From Roseibacillus ishigakijimensis (GTDB taxonomy: Bacteria; Verrucomicrobiota; Verrucomicrobiia; Verrucomicrobiales; Akkermansiaceae), in NCBI RefSeq assembly GCF_016595415.1, contig NZ_JAENIO010000007.1, positions 55,483-119,482 on the forward strand: DNA of 64,000 nt. The letters run 5' to 3'. The notes beneath the pieces were generated by a model. The model saw only the letters and a list, made by a program, of their open reading frames with translations. It did no database searches and was not told the origin of the DNA. Of the stretch, positions 7,177 to 16,066 are shown piece by piece. A program made the position numbers and the translations under genes. Each line of letters starts with the position of its first letter. Position 1 is the first letter of the stretch.

Positions 7177-9893
7177 GATTTTTCCGAATCAATTTTTACT
7201 TTTTGGACTGTGTTTGCTGGCTGGTCGGCTTCGTCGTCTTCCGGAATGACTGGAAATTTTAACGTGAACCGGGTCCCCTTGTTCACTTCGCTCTCAATTT
7301 CGATAGTCACTCCGTGTTGTTCGAGAATGCGGTAACAGATGCTTAACCCAAGACCCATTCCTTGGCCAATATCTTTACTGCTATAAAAGGGATCAAAGAT
7401 TTGCTTCTGATTCTCCGGAGAAATTCCACAGCCGTTGTCTTCAAAGTGAAGGGAGTGAGAATCAGCGAGTTCGGTGAATGAGACGCGGATGCGGCCGTCC
7501 TGATTTTCCCGATTTATTTCCCGGAGAGCATCGAGAGAATTTTGCAGGAAATTGATGAAAACCTGGCAAAGTTGGTTGGAGTTCCCGTTAACGTGGATGT
7601 GATCAGGCACTTGGGCGGAGAAGTCGATTTGGGTGAGCCGATTGCCGAGGAGCCGCGAGCTGGCCGCGACCACTTCGGCCAGATTGATGTCTGAGAATTG
7701 CATCTTATCCTTCACCGCGAAGCTTCTCAAGTCTTTCACAATCTGCACGACACGCTCGAGTCCCTCCTCGACGTCACTGGTAATTTCATTGAAATCCTCG
7801 CGCTCCTCCTCGGGGAGCATTTTGGCGAAACTGCGCAGAGCGTAGAGGTTCGTTTTGGCGTAGTTCAGGGGGTTGTTGATTTCGTGGATGATGCCCGCGC
7901 TCATCTGGCCGAGGGAAGAAAGCTTCTCCGCCTGCACCAACATGGATTCCGATTCCTTCAGTTCGGCGAGGGCTGCCCCCAATTCCTGTGACTTCTGCAC
8001 CACTTCTCGCTCGTAGCGGCCCGCGTTTAGGAGGTGGCCGATGCGTAGTTTCAACTCGGTGGGGGCAAAGGGCTTGGTCAAGAAGTCGTTCGCTCCCGCT
8101 CCGAGAGCTTCAATCTTGGAGCGTTCATCAATGCGCGCGGTGAGCATGATGACGGGAACGCGTTCGAGCCCGGGGGTCTGCCGCACTTGCCGACAGACCT
8201 CGAGGCCATCCTTCTCCGGCATCATCCAATCGAGGAGGATCAGCTCGGGCTGATGGTGGGTGGCCATTTGAATGGCCTGCTCGCCGTCGGAAGCTACCAG
8301 AATCTGGTAGTCCGGGAGCTGGGAGATGATGAGCTGCCGCACATCAGGTTCGTCTTCCGCGATAAGGATAACGGGGGCGGACTCGCTGTCAGGCTTGGTC
8401 TCCGGGAGGGCGGGCAGGAGCCCCGGGACCATCCGCTCTTCGACATAATAGGTAGCGGCGAATTCGGCTTTCCGATCAATTTTTTCGAGGGGGCTTAAAT
8501 CCTTGAGATTGCGGACGGGCTCCTCTTTCCCCAATGCGGGCCCGAGTGGGAGGCGGACACGAACGGTGGTGCCCTTACCCAAAGCACTTTCCACGACGAT
8601 GCTGCCTCCCAGGAAATCCACGATACTTTTGACCAAAGCGAGGCCGAGTCCTGTTCCCCGGTGGCGCCGTTTTGAACTGGCGTCCGCTTGCCAAAAGCGG
8701 CGAAAAACATTCTCCTGTTCCTCATCCGACATCCCCACTCCCGTGTCGGATACGGTAAATTCCACTTCTTCCTCGCCGAGGGTGCGGGCCTTGAGAGCGA
8801 CTTTTCCACCTGCCGGGGTGAATTTGAGGGCGTTGGTCGCGAGGTTCAGCACCACTTTTTCGAGCTTCATGCGATCGACGAGGTAGTTTCCCCGCGGCAC
8901 GTCATCCAAGTCCAGGCTTAGCTTGAGGCCCATCTTTTCGGCGGTGGGCAAAATGGAGTAGTAGATCGACTCCATGACCTCGTCGATGGGCGTGTTTTCT
9001 GGATGAATACTGTGTTCGCCTCCGTCAAAGCGGATGATGTCCAAGAGTTCATTGACGAGGCGCAGGAGGCGTAAACCGTTTTCCTCCATGGAGTGGACCA
9101 AGACCTTGAGCTGGGGATTGTTATTGATGGGGCCATATCCGGTTAATTGTTCAATGGGCCCCAGAATGAGGGTGAGAGGGGTGTGCAGCTCATGGCTGAC
9201 ATTGGCAAAGAAATTGGTCTTGTTCTGGTCCAGGTCCTTGAGCTTGGCATGAGAGCGTTCAAGTCGCTTTCGTTCTTCTCGTAATTCCTCTCTTAGTCGG
9301 AATTCATTCATTCTTAGCTCGTAAAGGAAGTGGGTGCCAGCTCCGGCGATGATGCCGGTGGAGTAAAGAAAGTAGAGAGAGGTGGCGGCAAAACGGTCAT
9401 GATTCTCGGGGTCGGAATCCGGGACCACATTGATAAGGAACGTGTAGCTGCCACAGGTAAGGAGGACGTTGGCGATGCCATGACGTAGCGACCAGCGTAA
9501 AAGGATGCTTACACCGACCATAACGAGACAAAGTCCTGCGTAGTAGGGGGAGGAGGCCCCGCCCGTAAAGGCAATCATAGCCAGAATGAAAGCGATGAGG
9601 AGCCATTCCATCAAATGACCAAGGGCGAGGTGGTGTTTCTCTCCCCAAGGCGTTCCCAAAATAGCGTAAATAGCCAGCAAAAGAAAGGATGAGACTGTGC
9701 GGAGCAAGACGAGAAATTCCCAAAGATCCGGGTAGGCGAAACGGTCCATGAGGGAACCGGCAGCCATCAAGATGGCCCCTAATCCGCTGGCTACCCGATA
9801 GTTGGGGATTCGAGTGGTGGCGTCTTCGGCCTCAAAGCGGGCGAGAAAGGCGGCGCGTTCAGCTCGGGTTTCCTGCGGGTCTCTCTTAGTCAT
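7173..9893 (-). CDS. Hybrid sensor kinase with two kinase cores around a receiver domain
   Basis: The 906-residue membrane protein has about six hydrophobic segments between residues 35 and 190, then a coiled-coil linker. Next come a HisKA domain with His234 (SHELHTPL) and a HATPase ending in GTGLGLALVKS. A receiver domain (residues 507-625) carries Asp555 in LLDWMMP. A second histidine kinase module follows, with His670 (GIIHEINNPL), an N box FINFLQNSLDAL and a G box GQGMGLGLS. The ligand is unknown. The gene is coupled by an ATGA overlap to the downstream response regulator, its likely partner. Confidence 0.9.
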   Translation of the reverse strand: MTKRDPQETRAERAAFLARFEAEDATTRIPNYRVASGLGAILMAAGSLMDRFAYPDLWEFLVLLRTVSSFLLLAIYAILGTPWGEKHHLALGHLMEWLLIAFILAMIAFTGGASSPYYAGLCLVMVGVSILLRWSLRHGIANVLLTCGSYTFLINVVPDSDPENHDRFAATSLYFLYSTGIIAGAGTHFLYELRMNEFRLREELREERKRLERSHAKLKDLDQNKTNFFANVSHELHTPLTLILGPIEQLTGYGPINNNPQLKVLVHSMEENGLRLLRLVNELLDIIRFDGGEHSIHPENTPIDEVMESIYYSILPTAEKMGLKLSLDLDDVPRGNYLVDRMKLEKVVLNLATNALKFTPAGGKVALKARTLGEEEVEFTVSDTGVGMSDEEQENVFRRFWQADASSKRRHRGTGLGLALVKSIVDFLGGSIVVESALGKGTTVRVRLPLGPALGKEEPVRNLKDLSPLEKIDRKAEFAATYYVEERMVPGLLPALPETKPDSESAPVILIAEDEPDVRQLIISQLPDYQILVASDGEQAIQMATHHQPELILLDWMMPEKDGLEVCRQVRQTPGLERVPVIMLTARIDERSKIEALGAGANDFLTKPFAPTELKLRIGHLLNAGRYEREVVQKSQELGAALAELKESESMLVQAEKLSSLGQMSAGIIHEINNPLNYAKTNLYALRSFAKMLPEEEREDFNEITSDVEEGLERVVQIVKDLRSFAVKDKMQFSDINLAEVVAASSRLLGNRLTQIDFSAQVPDHIHVNGNSNQLCQVFINFLQNSLDALREINRENQDGRIRVSFTELADSHSLHFEDNGCGISPENQKQIFDPFYSSKDIGQGMGLGLSICYRILEQHGVTIEIESEVNKGTRFTLKFPVIPEDDEADQPANTVQKVKIDSEKS

Positions 9894-10278
9894 CCCATTT
9901 TAGAATAAGCGTTGAAACTGGCCTGTGCTCGGAAGTTGCAGTCGCGCGGGGGAGTCGACAAAGTTGTCCGTCGCTGCTCCCTCGTGAATTTTCCCGTGGG
10001 GGTCCCTTTTTCTGGCAACAGGCAAAATGCACGCTTGAGATCAGCAAGTTTCCGGAAAGATGCCGAGATCTATTTTGTAGAATTTGTGGATGTGGTAGTG
10101 CAAAACGCCATTTGGAAGCCCAGTAAAGGTCTATCCATCCCTTTACAAGAAGCTCTAGACTTCCGGGGAGAAGTTTCCAGTAGTTCCAGAGGGAGATGGG
10201 GTTGTTGACGGAAATGATCCTTGTCAATGCAAATTGTGCATCGACAGATGGAGGGAAAGAGACTAACTTTCCCCTCGC
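9894..10278. other. Divergent intergenic region
   Basis: This 385-base space separates the leftward hybrid kinase gene from the rightward AraC-type gene, so it must hold both promoters. It has no convincing coding sequence. An imperfect 23-bp dyad lies in its right end (listed separately). Confidence 0.5.
10223..10245. promoter_or_regulatory. Imperfect 23-bp inverted repeat before the AraC-type gene
   Basis: The arms share GTC and ATGCA with their inverted copies (TGCAT and GAC) and are symmetrical about the centre. The dyad lies 33 bases before the AraC-type start codon, near TTGTCA, which could serve as a -35 element. It may be an autoregulatory site, but only position and symmetry support this. 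Confidence 0.3.
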
Positions 10279-10680
10279 ATGGCTAGGAAATCGAAAAAGA
10301 AAGGACCGCTCAAGTTGGTCCGCAACAGTCACCAGCTGTTGACGGAAGATGGGCGGGACATCATGACTTTGGCGGAGCAGAATCAATTCAAGGTCGCTGG
10401 CGTGGCTGGTGCCTTGGACGTTCCGGTGCAGGAGTTGGAGAATGCGATCAAGAAGGCGACGGGGTCTGGTCCCAAGGAATACTTCCGCCGCCATCGCATT
10501 ATTTTGGCTCAGCGTTACTTGCGCATGGGCTACAAGGCCGACCAGATTGTTACCTTGCTTGGCTTTTCCCACTATACCCATTTGGCTCGTGAGGTGAAGC
10601 TCTTCTACGGCATGACGATCACGGCCTGGACCAAGACCGAGCAGGCCCGCTGTCTCGATCCCGACTACGCTTTCGGTTAA
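10279..10680 (+). CDS. Small AraC-type helix-turn-helix protein
   Basis: The 133-residue product starts with a very basic tail (KSKKKGPLK). Most of the rest matches one AraC-type DNA-binding domain with two helix-turn-helix units. The segment SGPKEYFRRHRIILAQRYL is the typical start of the second half, and LLGFSHYTHLAREVKLFYG is the second recognition unit. There is no effector-binding domain, so it may be a constitutive or partner-dependent regulator. It faces the hybrid kinase gene divergently and is followed by a short gene on the same strand. Confidence 0.75.
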   Translation: MARKSKKKGPLKLVRNSHQLLTEDGRDIMTLAEQNQFKVAGVAGALDVPVQELENAIKKATGSGPKEYFRRHRIILAQRYLRMGYKADQIVTLLGFSHYTHLAREVKLFYGMTITAWTKTEQARCLDPDYAFG

Positions 10681-10708
10681 CTGGAGCCAAGTCGCACGCG
10701 AAAATCTG

Positions 10709-10948
10709 ATGACCCCGCCGCCTTTGCCGAAGCCGATCCGGCATCGCATCTTCTACGGACGCTCGCAGGGCGGCCTTCGGCTCATTGGCGGCAAGGTGGT
10801 GACCGAGCGGATCCAAGATGCTCATCGGCAGGCCGAGGAGTGGCTCAATGAGCACCCCTCTCTGGAGCTGGTGTCGATTTCGAGCGCATTTGGGAATCAG
10901 AGTGATATCTCGGCTGCTTTCGTGACGGTTTGGTATCGCGGGGGTTGA
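10709..10948 (+). CDS. Small hypothetical protein (79 residues)
   Basis: This short soluble protein starts with a Pro-rich, basic N-terminus and continues with a predicted helix (RIQDAHRQAEEWLNEHP) and two likely strands (LELVSISSAF and SAAFVTVWYRG). I do not recognise it. It lies 28 bases after the AraC-type gene and 48 bases before argH on the same strand, so it may be part of one transcript. Confidence 0.55.
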   Translation: MTPPPLPKPIRHRIFYGRSQGGLRLIGGKVVTERIQDAHRQAEEWLNEHPSLELVSISSAFGNQSDISAAFVTVWYRGG

Positions 10949-10996
10949 GCATTCTCTCTTTTCTTTTTCCTCCTTCCCCGTCATCCTCTCCGCCTT

Positions 10997-12352
10997 ATGT
11001 GGAAAGGCCGCTTCGCTCAACAAACCGCTGATCTTGTCCAACAATTCGGAGAATCCATCTCCTTCGATTGGCGCCTCTACAAGCATGATATCCGGGGCTC
11101 AATCGCCCATGCCCGGGCTCAGGTGAAGGCGGGCATCCTTACCGAAGAGGAATTCTCTGCCATAGAGAAAGGCCTGCTGGCCATTGGCGAGCGGATCGAG
11201 AAGGGAGATTTCGAGTTTTCGACCGCTCTGGAGGACATCCATCTCAACATCGAATCCGCGCTGACTGCTGACATCGGCCCGACCGGAGCCAAGCTCCACA
11301 CGGCCCGGTCGCGCAATGACCAGGTAGCCACCGATACCCGTCTCTATTGCCGGGAGCAGATTGATGAAATCACCCGTCTAGTAGTGGAGCTGCAGCGGGC
11401 CCTTCTTTCGCAAGCCCATCAGCATGCGGTCGATCCCATCCCGGGCTACACCCATCTGCAGCGCGGCCAGCCCGTCACGATCGGTCATCACCTCCTCGCC
11501 TATGTGGAAATGCTGGCTCGCGACCTCAGTCGCCTTGCCGATACCCGGAAAAGGCTCAATGTCTGTCCTTTGGGCTCCGGTGCGCTGGCGGGCTCGACCA
11601 TCAATCTTGATCGCGAGGCCATCGCTGCGGAACTTGGCTTCGATGCCGTGACCACCAACTCGATGGATGCCATTTCCGACCGCGATTATCTCGCCGAGTT
11701 GCTCTTTGACCTCGCTCTCATCGGGGCCCACCTTTCGCGCCTTTCCGAGGACCTCATCTTGTGGTCGTCCGCAGAATTTCATTTCGTGACCCTCTCCGAC
11801 GCCCACACCACCGGGTCCTCGCTGATGCCGCAGAAGAAGAATCCCGATGTGTCCGAAATCACGCGGGGCAAGACTGGACGCCTCTTCGGCAATTTGGTGG
11901 CCCTCTTGACAGCGGTGAAGGGGCTTCCGTTGACCTATAACCGGGATTTGCAGGAGGACAAAGAGCCTCTTTTCGACTCCATTGATACCATTGTGCTGAC
12001 TCTGAAGGTGAATGCCGAGATGGTGGCGGCGATGACCATGCATCCGGATTCCTGTGCCACTGCGGCGGCCGATCCCATGCTGCTGGCGACCGATTTGGCC
12101 GATTGGCTGGTGCGGGAAGGGGTGCCCTTCCGGCAGGCCCACGAGTTGGTGGGCAAGGCGGTGGCGGAGTCCATTGCCAGCCAAACTCCCCTCGATGAGC
12201 TGGATTTGACCCAAGTGGATTCAGCCTTCAAGCCCGAGGCCAACCAGGTTTTCGACTTGGCCAAGGCCTTGCGGGCACGCACCAATCCCGGGGCGCCCTC
12301 GCCAGAGAATGTGCGCGCCGAGATCGAACGCTGGCAGGCGGCGATTGGTTGA
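10997..12352 (+). CDS. argH: Argininosuccinate lyase
   Basis: The 451-residue enzyme splits argininosuccinate into arginine and fumarate, the last step of arginine synthesis. It starts with MWKGRFA, carries the substrate-loop region TARSRNDQVATDTRL and TGYTHLQ-like PGYTHLQRGQP, and has the fumarase-superfamily signature GSSLMPQKKNPD near residues 271-282. Length and start are typical. It converges on the DAHP synthase gene; the short gap between them holds inverted repeats. Confidence 0.96.
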   Translation: MWKGRFAQQTADLVQQFGESISFDWRLYKHDIRGSIAHARAQVKAGILTEEEFSAIEKGLLAIGERIEKGDFEFSTALEDIHLNIESALTADIGPTGAKLHTARSRNDQVATDTRLYCREQIDEITRLVVELQRALLSQAHQHAVDPIPGYTHLQRGQPVTIGHHLLAYVEMLARDLSRLADTRKRLNVCPLGSGALAGSTINLDREAIAAELGFDAVTTNSMDAISDRDYLAELLFDLALIGAHLSRLSEDLILWSSAEFHFVTLSDAHTTGSSLMPQKKNPDVSEITRGKTGRLFGNLVALLTAVKGLPLTYNRDLQEDKEPLFDSIDTIVLTLKVNAEMVAAMTMHPDSCATAAADPMLLATDLADWLVREGVPFRQAHELVGKAVAESIASQTPLDELDLTQVDSAFKPEANQVFDLAKALRARTNPGAPSPENVRAEIERWQAAIG

Positions 12353-12382
12353 GTTGATCAACCGCCGGGTTACAACGGTCGC

Positions 12383-12447
12383 AGAGGGAGCGCGGAGACT
12401 ATTTATTTCCAACTCCCTCTCAGCGCTTCCTTGCGCGGACTCCGCGC
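12383..12447. repeat. Inverted-repeat cluster between convergent argH and DAHP synthase genes
   Basis: One pair of 8-base arms (AGAGGGAG at 12383-12390 and its complement at 12413-12420) is followed by a compact perfect hairpin (GCGCGGA-C-TCCGCGC, 12433-12447). The left part, 12378-12397, also resembles the GTCGCAGAG...CGCGGAG repeat at 58470-58494. The cluster could act as a bidirectional terminator, although no T run follows, or it could be a dispersed repeat copy. Confidence 0.5.
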
Positions 12448-12471
12448 CAGTGCGGTTCAGTTTTCGTTAGC

Positions 12472-13542
12472 CTACTGACCCTGGCGGCGCTGGCGCACGG
12501 CTTGGGCGAGGGTGGCCAGTACTTCCCCGGTGGTTTCCCAACCGATGCAGGCGTCGGTTACCGATTGTCCATAGGTGAGTTTTTCCAAATCGCCCTCTCC
12601 CAAGCTTTGCTTGTCTTCCACCAGGTTGGATTCGATCATGACGGAGGAGATGGCGGTGGAGCCGCCCGCGATTTGTTCGGCCAGGCTGGCGACGACTTTG
12701 GGCTGGTTGCGATAGTCTTTGTTGCTGTTCCCGTGGGAGCAGTCGACCATCAGGTGGGGCGGGAGGCCTTCTTTTTGCAAGCAGGCCACCGTTTCGGCGA
12801 TGCTGTCGGCATCATAGTTGGGGCCGTTGGAGCCGCCACGCAGGATGATGTGGCAGGCATCGTTGCCTGTGGTGCAGACGATGGCCGAGACACCTTGCTT
12901 GGTCACGGAGAGGAAGTGGTGGGATTTGGAGGAGGCGCCGATGGCATCGAGGGCCAGTTGCACCGAGCCTCCGGTGCCGTTTTTGAAGCCCACTGGCATG
13001 GAAAGTCCCGAAGCCAGTTCGCGGTGGATCTGGCTCTCGGTGGTGCGGGCACCAATGGCGCCCCAGGCGATGAGGTCGGCGATGTATTGCGGGGAAATGG
13101 TGTCGAGAAATTCCGTCCCTGCAGGGATGCCTTTTTCCGCCAGCTCCAAGAGCAGTCCACGGGCCACGCGTAGGCCGCGATTGATGTCGAAGGATCCGTC
13201 GAGATGGGGATCATTGATGAGGCCCTTCCAACCCACGGTGGTGCGGGGTTTCTCGAAGTAGACGCGCATCACGATCTGCAGATCGTCGGCATATTGGTCG
13301 ATGAGGGGTTTGAGCTTTTCGCCATACTCCACTGCGGCTTTGGGGTCGTGGATGGAGCAGGGACCGATGACCACGAGAAGGCGGTCGTCTTTGCCATGCA
13401 GGATATTGGTGGCCTGCTGGCGCGCGTCTGCCACCAGGCGGGCAGCCGCCGGGGTGATGGGCAGGTAGTAGTTTAGGACGGCGGGCGAGACGAGGGGATT
13501 GATCGCCTGGATGCGCAGGTCGTCGGTTTGCGGGGTGCTCAT
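12472..13542 (-). CDS. 3-deoxy-7-phosphoheptulonate (DAHP) synthase, class I
   Basis: The 356-residue enzyme joins phosphoenolpyruvate and erythrose 4-phosphate in the first step of the shikimate pathway. Family motifs visible: VVIGPCSIHDPKAA, MRVYFEKPRTTVGWKG, GARTTESQIHRELASGLS, GFKNGTGG and MVDCSHGNS. Length and N-terminus match the AroF/AroG/AroH group of E. coli. Which amino acid inhibits the enzyme cannot be decided from sequence, so no isozyme letter is given. It is probably transcribed alone. Confidence 0.95.
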   Translation of the reverse strand: MSTPQTDDLRIQAINPLVSPAVLNYYLPITPAAARLVADARQQATNILHGKDDRLLVVIGPCSIHDPKAAVEYGEKLKPLIDQYADDLQIVMRVYFEKPRTTVGWKGLINDPHLDGSFDINRGLRVARGLLLELAEKGIPAGTEFLDTISPQYIADLIAWGAIGARTTESQIHRELASGLSMPVGFKNGTGGSVQLALDAIGASSKSHHFLSVTKQGVSAIVCTTGNDACHIILRGGSNGPNYDADSIAETVACLQKEGLPPHLMVDCSHGNSNKDYRNQPKVVASLAEQIAGGSTAISSVMIESNLVEDKQSLGEGDLEKLTYGQSVTDACIGWETTGEVLATLAQAVRQRRQGQ

Positions 13543-13624
13543 GAGTCAAAGGGCCGGAGCTCCGCCAGGGGGCTTCCGGTCCGTTCAGTAGGTTTTTTGG
13601 GAAAGGCTTCGGTAGGCGGGACGA

Positions 13625-14002
13625 TCAGAAGGGTGGTTCGTCCTCATTGCGATCGAGCGGGTCGGGCTCGTTGTCAAAGGCTGCTTCGAGCGAAGAGAGG
13701 GCTCGGTTGGTGGCTGGATCCGGGTCTCCACCATCGCCTTTCAGGATTTTCCAGGCATGCAAATTCACGTAGTGACGGCCCTTGTGTTCGGAGCCGCGAA
13801 TGTTGAAGTGCACGATCACTTCGTCGCCTTTGGAGAGATTGTCGAGCATGCTGGCTTTGTCCTTGATGCAGTCGAATTTGATTTCCTGCGGATACTTGCC
13901 GTCCATTGCTTCGAGCACGAATTCGCGTTTGGAGAATCCGCTGGGGAAAGTCTGGGTGTCGCTGATGGAGATGATTTTGCCTTGGAGTTCGAAAGCGGCC
14001 AT
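13625..14002 (-). CDS. DUF3127 family protein
   Basis: The 125-residue product begins MAAFELQGKIISISDTQTF, the usual start of DUF3127 proteins, which are predicted to have an OB-like fold resembling single-strand DNA-binding proteins. Conserved-looking blocks include KREFVLE, IKFDC and the GDEVIVHFNIRG strand. The C-terminus is acidic and ends DEPPF, like the tails of SSB proteins that recruit partners; that parallel is my inference. An upstream in-frame TTG exists, but the ATG fits the family better. The gene is 63 bases downstream of selB, so it may share its transcript. Confidence 0.75.
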   Translation of the reverse strand: MAAFELQGKIISISDTQTFPSGFSKREFVLEAMDGKYPQEIKFDCIKDKASMLDNLSKGDEVIVHFNIRGSEHKGRHYVNLHAWKILKGDGGDPDPATNRALSSLEAAFDNEPDPLDRNEDEPPF

Positions 14003-14065
14003 GGCGGGAAGAGTTAGGATGAACGCCGAAAGAGTCAAGATCGCTTGGCATCTATCAGTCGGGAT

Positions 14066-15982
14066 TCAGCTTTTGAGCAAGCGCACATCTCCTTCCCGGC
14101 GGGTGAGCCCCTGGGCGTCGAAGTGTTCCAGCAGGGGCATGGCGATTCGTCGCGAGGTGTCGAGCACCTGGCGCAACTCGGAGGCGGTGGCGGGCTCTTT
14201 GTCCTGCAAATGGCTGCGCACGGTCTCGGCCGCCCGGGTCACCGCTTCGGCCGCGAGCACGGTTTTCTCATCCAGGGAAATGACCTTGCCCACGCGGATG
14301 AGAAAGGCCAGGGCACGTTCGGCGGCCGGGGTGGGGGCGAGTTCTTTCCGGTTGGGGGCCTGCAATTGCTCTTGGGCCAGAGTTTGCATGATGGCCTCGG
14401 CTTCGTCGGCGAGTTCGGGGGGGATGTCAGTGCGGTGGGAGAGGGCTTTGAGGCAGTCGCCCTCGTTGGTGATTTCCCGTTCTGCCAGTGACTCCAGCAA
14501 ATGGGGAAAGAGGTCGAGGCGGGCGAACTCGCGGGCAAAGTGGCGGCGCACGGTTTGCAAGGGGAGCCCGGGGAGGTCGGGGTTTTCCTCGTGATAGGCG
14601 GTCACGAGGGATTGCGCTTGGGCAAGGAGGCTCTCCCACCACTGGCTGGCCACGTGGCCGTTCCCCAGCCGGGCGACTTCCTTGCTTTTCTGCAAGGCCC
14701 GCAGGGCGTCCTTGAAGGAGCGGTTGGAGTAGGGAAAGTCCTGGGGCGCGGGCTTGCCGGGCAGAAAGTGCCGTTTGTGGAGGAGATAGCGTAGGAAGGC
14801 AGCGGGGGAATTTTCTGCGGCCAGAGTTCTCAGTGCAGTCTGGTGCTCCTCTTTGCCGAGATGCCGTCGGGAGCCGTGGGCATCGAGCACCCGGGCCCCG
14901 GCCAAGGTGGCTTCGCCGGACCAGTCGCGGATCACGATGTGGTCATTGGAAAAGGTGAAGAGTGGTTCTTCGAGGCGCAGCTGGGCCAGCCCGCTCTGGC
15001 CCGGGGCCAGTTCGCCTTCCAGCAGGCTCACCCGGGCATTCACCCGCCCGGAGCCGTGGTGGAGACGCACTTTCTGATTGTTCTTCATGACCCGTTCGCT
15101 GCCGGGCTGGGCCGGAATGGGGCGGGCCAGGCGGGTGAGGGCGACGTCGAGGGTGTCACTGGGATGACCGGCCTCTGGCTGGGTCAGGATTTGTCCGCGC
15201 TTGACGCCGCGCTCTTTGCGTGAGTCCACCGCGACGTCGGGAATGTTCACTGCGGTGCGCATGCCGGGCCGCGCTTGCTCCAAGCTGGTGTTGTGATTCT
15301 GGATTCCCCGCACGTTGACTGGCAGGCCCTGGGGTTGCAGGAGGAGGCGGTCGCCAGTGCTCAGTGCTCCCCGGGAGAGGGTGCCGGTGATGATGGTGCC
15401 AATTCCTTTGACCGAAAAGGCGCGGTCCACGGGTAGCAGGGGCACTCCAAGATCTTCCGGTGTGGGACTGGTGGCCAGGGTGCGGGCAATGGTTTCGCGT
15501 AGCTGCGCGATCCCCTCCCCGGTGTGCGCCGAGACAGGCACGATGGGGCTTTCGGCAAAGGCGCTTCCTTGCAGGGCGTCGCGCACGAATTCTACGGCGA
15601 ATTCAGCATCTTCCGCGAGGTCGACTTTGCTCAAGGCGATGACGGCCCGGGTCACTCCCAGATAAGAAAGGATGTGGAGGTGCTCCTCTGATTGGGGCAT
15701 CCAGCCATCGTCGGCGGCCACCACGATGAGGGCCAAATCCAGTGCTCCCACTCCGGCGACCATGTTGTTGACGAAGTCGGCGTGGCCCGGGACATCGACG
15801 ACCCCGACCTGCAGGTCCTCCCCATCAGGCCCCGTCAAGGCCAGGTGGGCAAAGCCGAGCTCGATGGTGACTCCGCGCTTTTGCTCCTCGGGCAAGCGGT
15901 CGGGATTGGTTCCCGTAAGGGCTTGCACCAGCGAGGATTTTCCATGGTCGATATGACCCGCTGTCCCGAGGATAAAGTTCAT
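14066..15982 (-). CDS. selB: Selenocysteine-specific elongation factor SelB
   Basis: This 638-residue GTPase delivers Sec-tRNA to UGA codons marked by a SECIS hairpin. The GTPase motifs are G1 GHIDHGKSSL, G3 DVPGHADF and G4 SKVD. EF-Tu-like beta barrels follow, then a C-terminal region of winged-helix repeats (PPELADEAEAI to the end) that in SelB binds SECIS RNA. Ordinary EF-Tu or IF2 would lack that tail. No selA, selD or Sec-tRNA gene and no UGA-interrupted gene was noticed nearby. Confidence 0.93.
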   Translation of the reverse strand: MNFILGTAGHIDHGKSSLVQALTGTNPDRLPEEQKRGVTIELGFAHLALTGPDGEDLQVGVVDVPGHADFVNNMVAGVGALDLALIVVAADDGWMPQSEEHLHILSYLGVTRAVIALSKVDLAEDAEFAVEFVRDALQGSAFAESPIVPVSAHTGEGIAQLRETIARTLATSPTPEDLGVPLLPVDRAFSVKGIGTIITGTLSRGALSTGDRLLLQPQGLPVNVRGIQNHNTSLEQARPGMRTAVNIPDVAVDSRKERGVKRGQILTQPEAGHPSDTLDVALTRLARPIPAQPGSERVMKNNQKVRLHHGSGRVNARVSLLEGELAPGQSGLAQLRLEEPLFTFSNDHIVIRDWSGEATLAGARVLDAHGSRRHLGKEEHQTALRTLAAENSPAAFLRYLLHKRHFLPGKPAPQDFPYSNRSFKDALRALQKSKEVARLGNGHVASQWWESLLAQAQSLVTAYHEENPDLPGLPLQTVRRHFAREFARLDLFPHLLESLAEREITNEGDCLKALSHRTDIPPELADEAEAIMQTLAQEQLQAPNRKELAPTPAAERALAFLIRVGKVISLDEKTVLAAEAVTRAAETVRSHLQDKEPATASELRQVLDTSRRIAMPLLEHFDAQGLTRREGDVRLLKS

Positions 15983-16066
15983 TCTCTCCGACGGTCTGCC
16001 AATCGCGATTCCATTGCAAGGGAAGACCTTTTCATGGCGGCGTGAGTGGTGAAATCGTCTTTGCTC

